Virus record (IMG/VR): IMGVR_UViG_3300006805_000169 | Location: 1 to 23,269 of that record | Length of the DNA: 23,269 nucleotides | Reading direction: 5' to 3' (one strand) | Origin: a virus | Shown: piece after piece, positions 20,345-23,269 of the stretch | How positions within the stretch are numbered: position 1 is the stretch's first letter | How the letters are laid out: every line of letters begins with the position of its first letter | Translations under genes and position numbers: made by a program | The notes under the pieces: generated by a model | What the model saw: the letters and a program-made list of their open reading frames with translations, nothing else | What the model was told of the DNA's origin: nothing | Databases searched by the model: none

Positions 20345-21309
20345 CAACCCCCCAAGACATCATTAATCGGGCGCTGAAGGACGTTGGCGCTTTAGCTGCG
20401 GGGGAAACTCCTGCGGCAGCAGATTCGGCAGATGCGTTTGATATGCTGAACGATATGTGCGCTCAGTGGTCAAACGAAAACATGATGGTCTTCTATAAGA
20501 CTGAAATCATTTTTCCAACAACGCCCAACCAGGTGCAGTACACCATTGGCCCAGGTGGTCAGGTAGGCGCATCGTTTACAGGATCTATTGCTGGTACAAC
20601 CCTGACGGTCACTGCCATCACATCAGGCGCTATAGCGATTGGTCAAACCCTGTCAGGCACTGGCATTACCGCAGGAACCACCATTGTGGGCTTCACAACG
20701 GGCGCAGGCGGCAACGTTAACGAGGCAGGCACATACACTGTCAGCACCAACCAAACAACGACCAGCGGCACGATAGCAGCTTACTACGAGCGCCCCCTAA
20801 CCATTGAGAGTGCCTTTGTGCGGATTGCTACGATGCAGGGTGGCAGTTCTGTTGCTGGCGGTTACCTTGACTATCCTGTGGCCATTCTTGGTGCAGAGGA
20901 ATACCAGAGCATTGGTATTAAGCAGCTAAGTGGGCCGTGGGCTAAGGCCGTTTACTACCAGCCAAGCGAAGTTCTGGGGACATTGTTTGTCTATCCAAAC
21001 CCCAGCCAGGGCGAGTTGCATTTGTTTACTCAGACCATTTTTCGGCAGTTCAACGGCTATGCTGACTCTATCCAGCTGCCCCAAGGTTACAACAATGCGT
21101 TGCGGTGGTGTTTGGCGGAAAGGTTGATGCCTATGTACGGCAAGACCAATGCGACTACCATCGCAATGATTAACGCATTTGCTGCCCAAGCCAAGGCCAC
21201 GATCAAACGCACCAATATGCGTCCCCCCCAAGTTTCGCGTTATCCTGATGCACTGATGGTTGGCAAAGCCAAAGATGCCGGTTTTATCATGGATGGCGGT
21301 TTCCGTTAA
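20341..21309 (+). CDS. P22 gp4-like tail accessory factor with an inserted beta domain
   Basis: 322 residues, much longer than P22 gp4 (166). The N-terminus, [20 protein letters not shown], the [20 protein letters not shown] segment and the C-terminal [18 protein letters not shown] helix match the gp4 family, which binds the portal from below and begins the tail. Residues about 77-147 form a Thr/Gly-rich beta module ([32 protein letters not shown]), which appears inserted between the end of one family strand and [18 protein letters not shown] start in a GTGA overlap. Confidence 0.85.
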   Translation: MTTPQDIINRALKDVGALAAGETPAAADSADAFDMLNDMCAQWSNENMMVFYKTEIIFPTTPNQVQYTIGPGGQVGASFTGSIAGTTLTVTAITSGAIAIGQTLSGTGITAGTTIVGFTTGAGGNVNEAGTYTVSTNQTTTSGTIAAYYERPLTIESAFVRIATMQGGSSVAGGYLDYPVAILGAEEYQSIGIKQLSGPWAKAVYYQPSEVLGTLFVYPNPSQGELHLFTQTIFRQFNGYADSIQLPQGYNNALRWCLAERLMPMYGKTNATTIAMINAFAAQAKATIKRTNMRPPQVSRYPDALMVGKAKDAGFIMDGGFR

Positions 21310-21321
21310 ACAAGGATTATT

Positions 21322-21921
21322 ATGACTACTGTTGCCATTTCTGCTCTGCCCGTTGCTACCGTCATCAACGCTGCCGACATTGTTCCGTTTGTCCAGGCTG
21401 GCACAACCAAAAGCATCAGCAAGACCTTGCTGTTCACCAGCCCCACATTGGTGACGCCTGCGTTGGGTACGGTTGCCAGTGGCGTCATTTCAGCCTGCAC
21501 ATCGACCAGCATGGTTATGGTTACACCTGTAATCGGCGCAGCCACCGGAACTAGCTTGGCAGTAACGGGTGCACTCACATCCTCTGGCACAGCTGGCGTA
21601 GGCTACGCAACTGGCGCTGGCGGTGCTGTGACGCAATTGACCAGCCGCACCACAGGCGTGACGCTCAACAAAACAACTGGTGCAATCACCATGTTCAGCG
21701 CAGCAGGCACAACCACTGCGGCAACTTTTACTGTGACCAACAGCACCGTGGCGGCAACCGATGTGATCATCCTCAATCAAAAGTCAGGAACGGATCTGTA
21801 CGACCTGATGGTTACGGCAGTGGCGGCAGGAAGTTTTAACCTGACATTCCGCACAACTGGCGGCACTACTACTGAAACTCCGGTCTTCAACTTTGCAGTG
21901 ATTAAAGCAGTAGCCGCTTGA
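21322..21921 (+). CDS. Fibre-like virion protein with a repeated C-terminal domain
   Basis: 199 residues. The N-terminal part (ISALPVATVINAADIVPFVQ, then GTTKSISKTLLFTSPTL) is a common collar of phage tail-associated proteins. The C-terminal 99 residues begin GAVTQLTSRTTGVTLNK and are homologous to the protein at 7289-7705. The middle is Thr/Ala/Gly-rich and without helices. It lies between gp4-like and gp10-like genes, so it may be a tail or fibre accessory. An AAGGA site precedes the ATG. Confidence 0.7.
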   Translation: MTTVAISALPVATVINAADIVPFVQAGTTKSISKTLLFTSPTLVTPALGTVASGVISACTSTSMVMVTPVIGAATGTSLAVTGALTSSGTAGVGYATGAGGAVTQLTSRTTGVTLNKTTGAITMFSAAGTTTAATFTVTNSTVAATDVIILNQKSGTDLYDLMVTAVAAGSFNLTFRTTGGTTTETPVFNFAVIKAVAA

Positions 21922-21922
21922 T

Positions 21923-23269
21923 ATGCCAGATTTTGGTTTTGTTGGGACTTCATACGAAGCCCCTTCTATCTATCAAGATGCTCAAGAGTGCATCAATTTC
22001 TATGCGGAGATTGACCCTCAAAAGCAGCCCGGAGAGCGTGGCGTTGTAGCGCTGTACCCAACCCCTGGCCTGACCCTGCAAACGCAGCTGGCAGTGGCAG
22101 AAGTGCGTGGGCTGCATACTCTGTCAGGCGAGACAATCCTGATTGCAGTGTCAGGTGCAAGTGTTTACTCGGTCAATACCAGCATGGTGGCAACCTTGAT
22201 TGGTACGCTGTTAAGCAGCACTGGCCCCGTGTCCATCAGTGACAACATCACTACCAACAACGGGTTGACTGCCTACATCGTGGATGGCGGTAACCGCTAC
22301 ACCTGGATTGCAGCCACAAATACCTTTGCAGTTCTGTCTAGCGCTGATGGCCCGTGGCAGGGCGCAAACGTCACAGACCAAGTTGACAACTATTTCCTCT
22401 ACAACGAGCCAGGAACGCAAAACTGGGCGTGTAGCGACCTTGGCCTTGCTAGTTCATCTTTAGCGCTTTACGGCACGGTTGATGGATCTAGTGACCTGTT
22501 GGTGAGCTTTATTGTTGACCGCAGGCAGGTTTACCTGTTGGGTGAACGCACAACAGAGGTTTGGACTGACATTGGCAACGTAATAACTGGCATCACCACC
22601 TTCCCGTTTCAACGGGTGCAAGGCACCAGCAGTCAGAGTGGTATTGCTGCAAGGTTTTCTTTGGCCCGGTTTGGCAACAGCTTTGTGTGTGTGGCCCGAG
22701 ACACTCGCGGTGATGGCACCATTGAAATGATGGAAGGCTACACCTGGGTACGAATTTCTACCCACGCAGTTGAGCAGACGCTCATCAATCAATACATTGC
22801 GGATGCAATTGCCTACACCTATCAGATTGAAGGCCATGAGATGTACGTTGTTACATTTCCAAGCATCAATTTAACCTGGGTTTATGACCTGTCCACCAAA
22901 AGCTGGCACAAATGGCTGGCGTTTGCAAATGGCGTATACAGCCGCCACAGGTCAAATTGCGGTGCGTTTTTTAACAGTATGTACATTGTTGGGGACTACC
23001 AAAACGGCAAGCTCTACAGCATTGAGAATGATGTCTACACTGAAGATGGTGCCACTATTCGCAGACTGCGCCGAGCGCCACACCTGGTAGCAGATTTCCA
23101 GCGCCAATACTTTGATGAACTGCAAATTCAATTCCAACCAGGCGTAGGGCTTGGCGTCACACCAGAGCAAACTGCTGATGGCATTGTCACCGAATTGGCA
23201 AACGTTCCACCAGCTGGCCCAAGCTACCAACTGATTGCAGAGTTTGATTGGCAGTACCTAGCAACAGAA
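21923..23269 (+). CDS. P22 gp10-like packaged-DNA stabilisation protein, partial at window edge
   Basis: From the ATG at 21923, 449 codons are open to the end of the window, so the C-terminus is missing; P22 gp10 has 472 residues. ECINFYAEIDPQKQPGERG and VALYPTPGL are typical of the family's N-terminus, and later segments (LLVSFIVDRRQVYLLGERT, TEVWTDIG, SLARFGNSFVCVAR) fit its beta-propeller-like body. It binds gp4 and closes the head, acting as the tail hub. The ATG is 1 nt after the previous stop. A gp26-type needle gene probably follows outside the window. Confidence 0.9.
   Translation, partial: MPDFGFVGTSYEAPSIYQDAQECINFYAEIDPQKQPGERGVVALYPTPGLTLQTQLAVAEVRGLHTLSGETILIAVSGASVYSVNTSMVATLIGTLLSSTGPVSISDNITTNNGLTAYIVDGGNRYTWIAATNTFAVLSSADGPWQGANVTDQVDNYFLYNEPGTQNWACSDLGLASSSLALYGTVDGSSDLLVSFIVDRRQVYLLGERTTEVWTDIGNVITGITTFPFQRVQGTSSQSGIAARFSLARFGNSFVCVARDTRGDGTIEMMEGYTWVRISTHAVEQTLINQYIADAIAYTYQIEGHEMYVVTFPSINLTWVYDLSTKSWHKWLAFANGVYSRHRSNCGAFFNSMYIVGDYQNGKLYSIENDVYTEDGATIRRLRRAPHLVADFQRQYFDELQIQFQPGVGLGVTPEQTADGIVTELANVPPAGPSYQLIAEFDWQYLATE

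Noticed and set aside
20569-20781. Possible tandem DNA repeat in the Thr/Gly-rich part of the gp4-like gene
   Set aside because: The repetition is at the level of amino-acid composition; no exact repeated DNA unit is visible.
1-23269. tRNA genes, CRISPR array, insertion sequence or integrase attachment site
   Set aside because: I found no cloverleaf, regularly spaced direct repeats, transposase or integrase; absence was judged by eye only.

Overview
This window is the genome (or roughly half of it) of a tailed double-stranded DNA phage of the short-tailed, P22-like morphogenesis type. The supporting evidence is a contiguous late module of terminase small subunit, terminase large subunit, P22-type portal, scaffold, P22-type coat protein, gp4-like tail accessory factor and gp10-like packaged-DNA stabilisation protein. 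Both window edges cut a gene. No bacterial housekeeping genes, integrase, CI-type repressor, lysis genes, tRNAs or CRISPR array are visible, so lifestyle is undecided. Shine-Dalgarno sites and the family content (DUF1376-type replication protein, small basic proteins known from aquatic phages) suggest a Gram-negative, possibly freshwater proteobacterial host; that host guess is weak.

Layout. (1) 1-2286, leftward: a tightly overlapping operon of seven genes, from small unknown proteins to a Rad52-like annealing protein and a PD-(D/E)XK exonuclease (cut at base 1), which together look like a two-component recombination system. (2) 2287-2442: the divergent control region, with a strong leftward sigma70-like promoter bracketed by an 8-bp inverted repeat and a rightward -10 that would give a nearly leaderless mRNA for a Cro/YdaS-like repressor. 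(3) 2443-5774, rightward early genes: Cro-like protein, a DUF1376-type replication protein, a zinc-ribbon-like protein, an orphan DNA methyltransferase, a small gene that appears frameshifted, RusA and NinB, ending at a hairpin terminator near 5806-5826. (4) 5835-7705: small genes including a DUF5856-like ferritin-fold candidate, a Cys4 protein, a GroES-like co-chaperonin, two basic proteins and a beta-rich virion-like protein. (5) 7705-10051: a glycine-rich protein and a large mosaic protein with polyvalent-protein-like domains, candidates for ejected virion proteins. (6) 10074-16481: packaging and capsid. (7) 16550-20017: tail fibre and beta-helix tailspike cassette plus small genes and an 87-residue HEXXH protein, placed between coat and gp4. 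(8) 20027 to the end: gp4-like, fibre-like and gp10-like genes.

How it works together: the early arms supply control, replication and homologous recombination (exonuclease, annealase, NinB, RusA); the methyltransferase may protect the DNA or regulate; the GroES-like protein may tune the host chaperonin for capsid folding; the right half builds a P22-style head and short tail with a replaceable receptor-binding cassette. Most neighbouring genes join by ATGA, GTGA or TAATG overlaps. That pattern helped choose start codons and exposed the frameshifted gene at 4699-4954.
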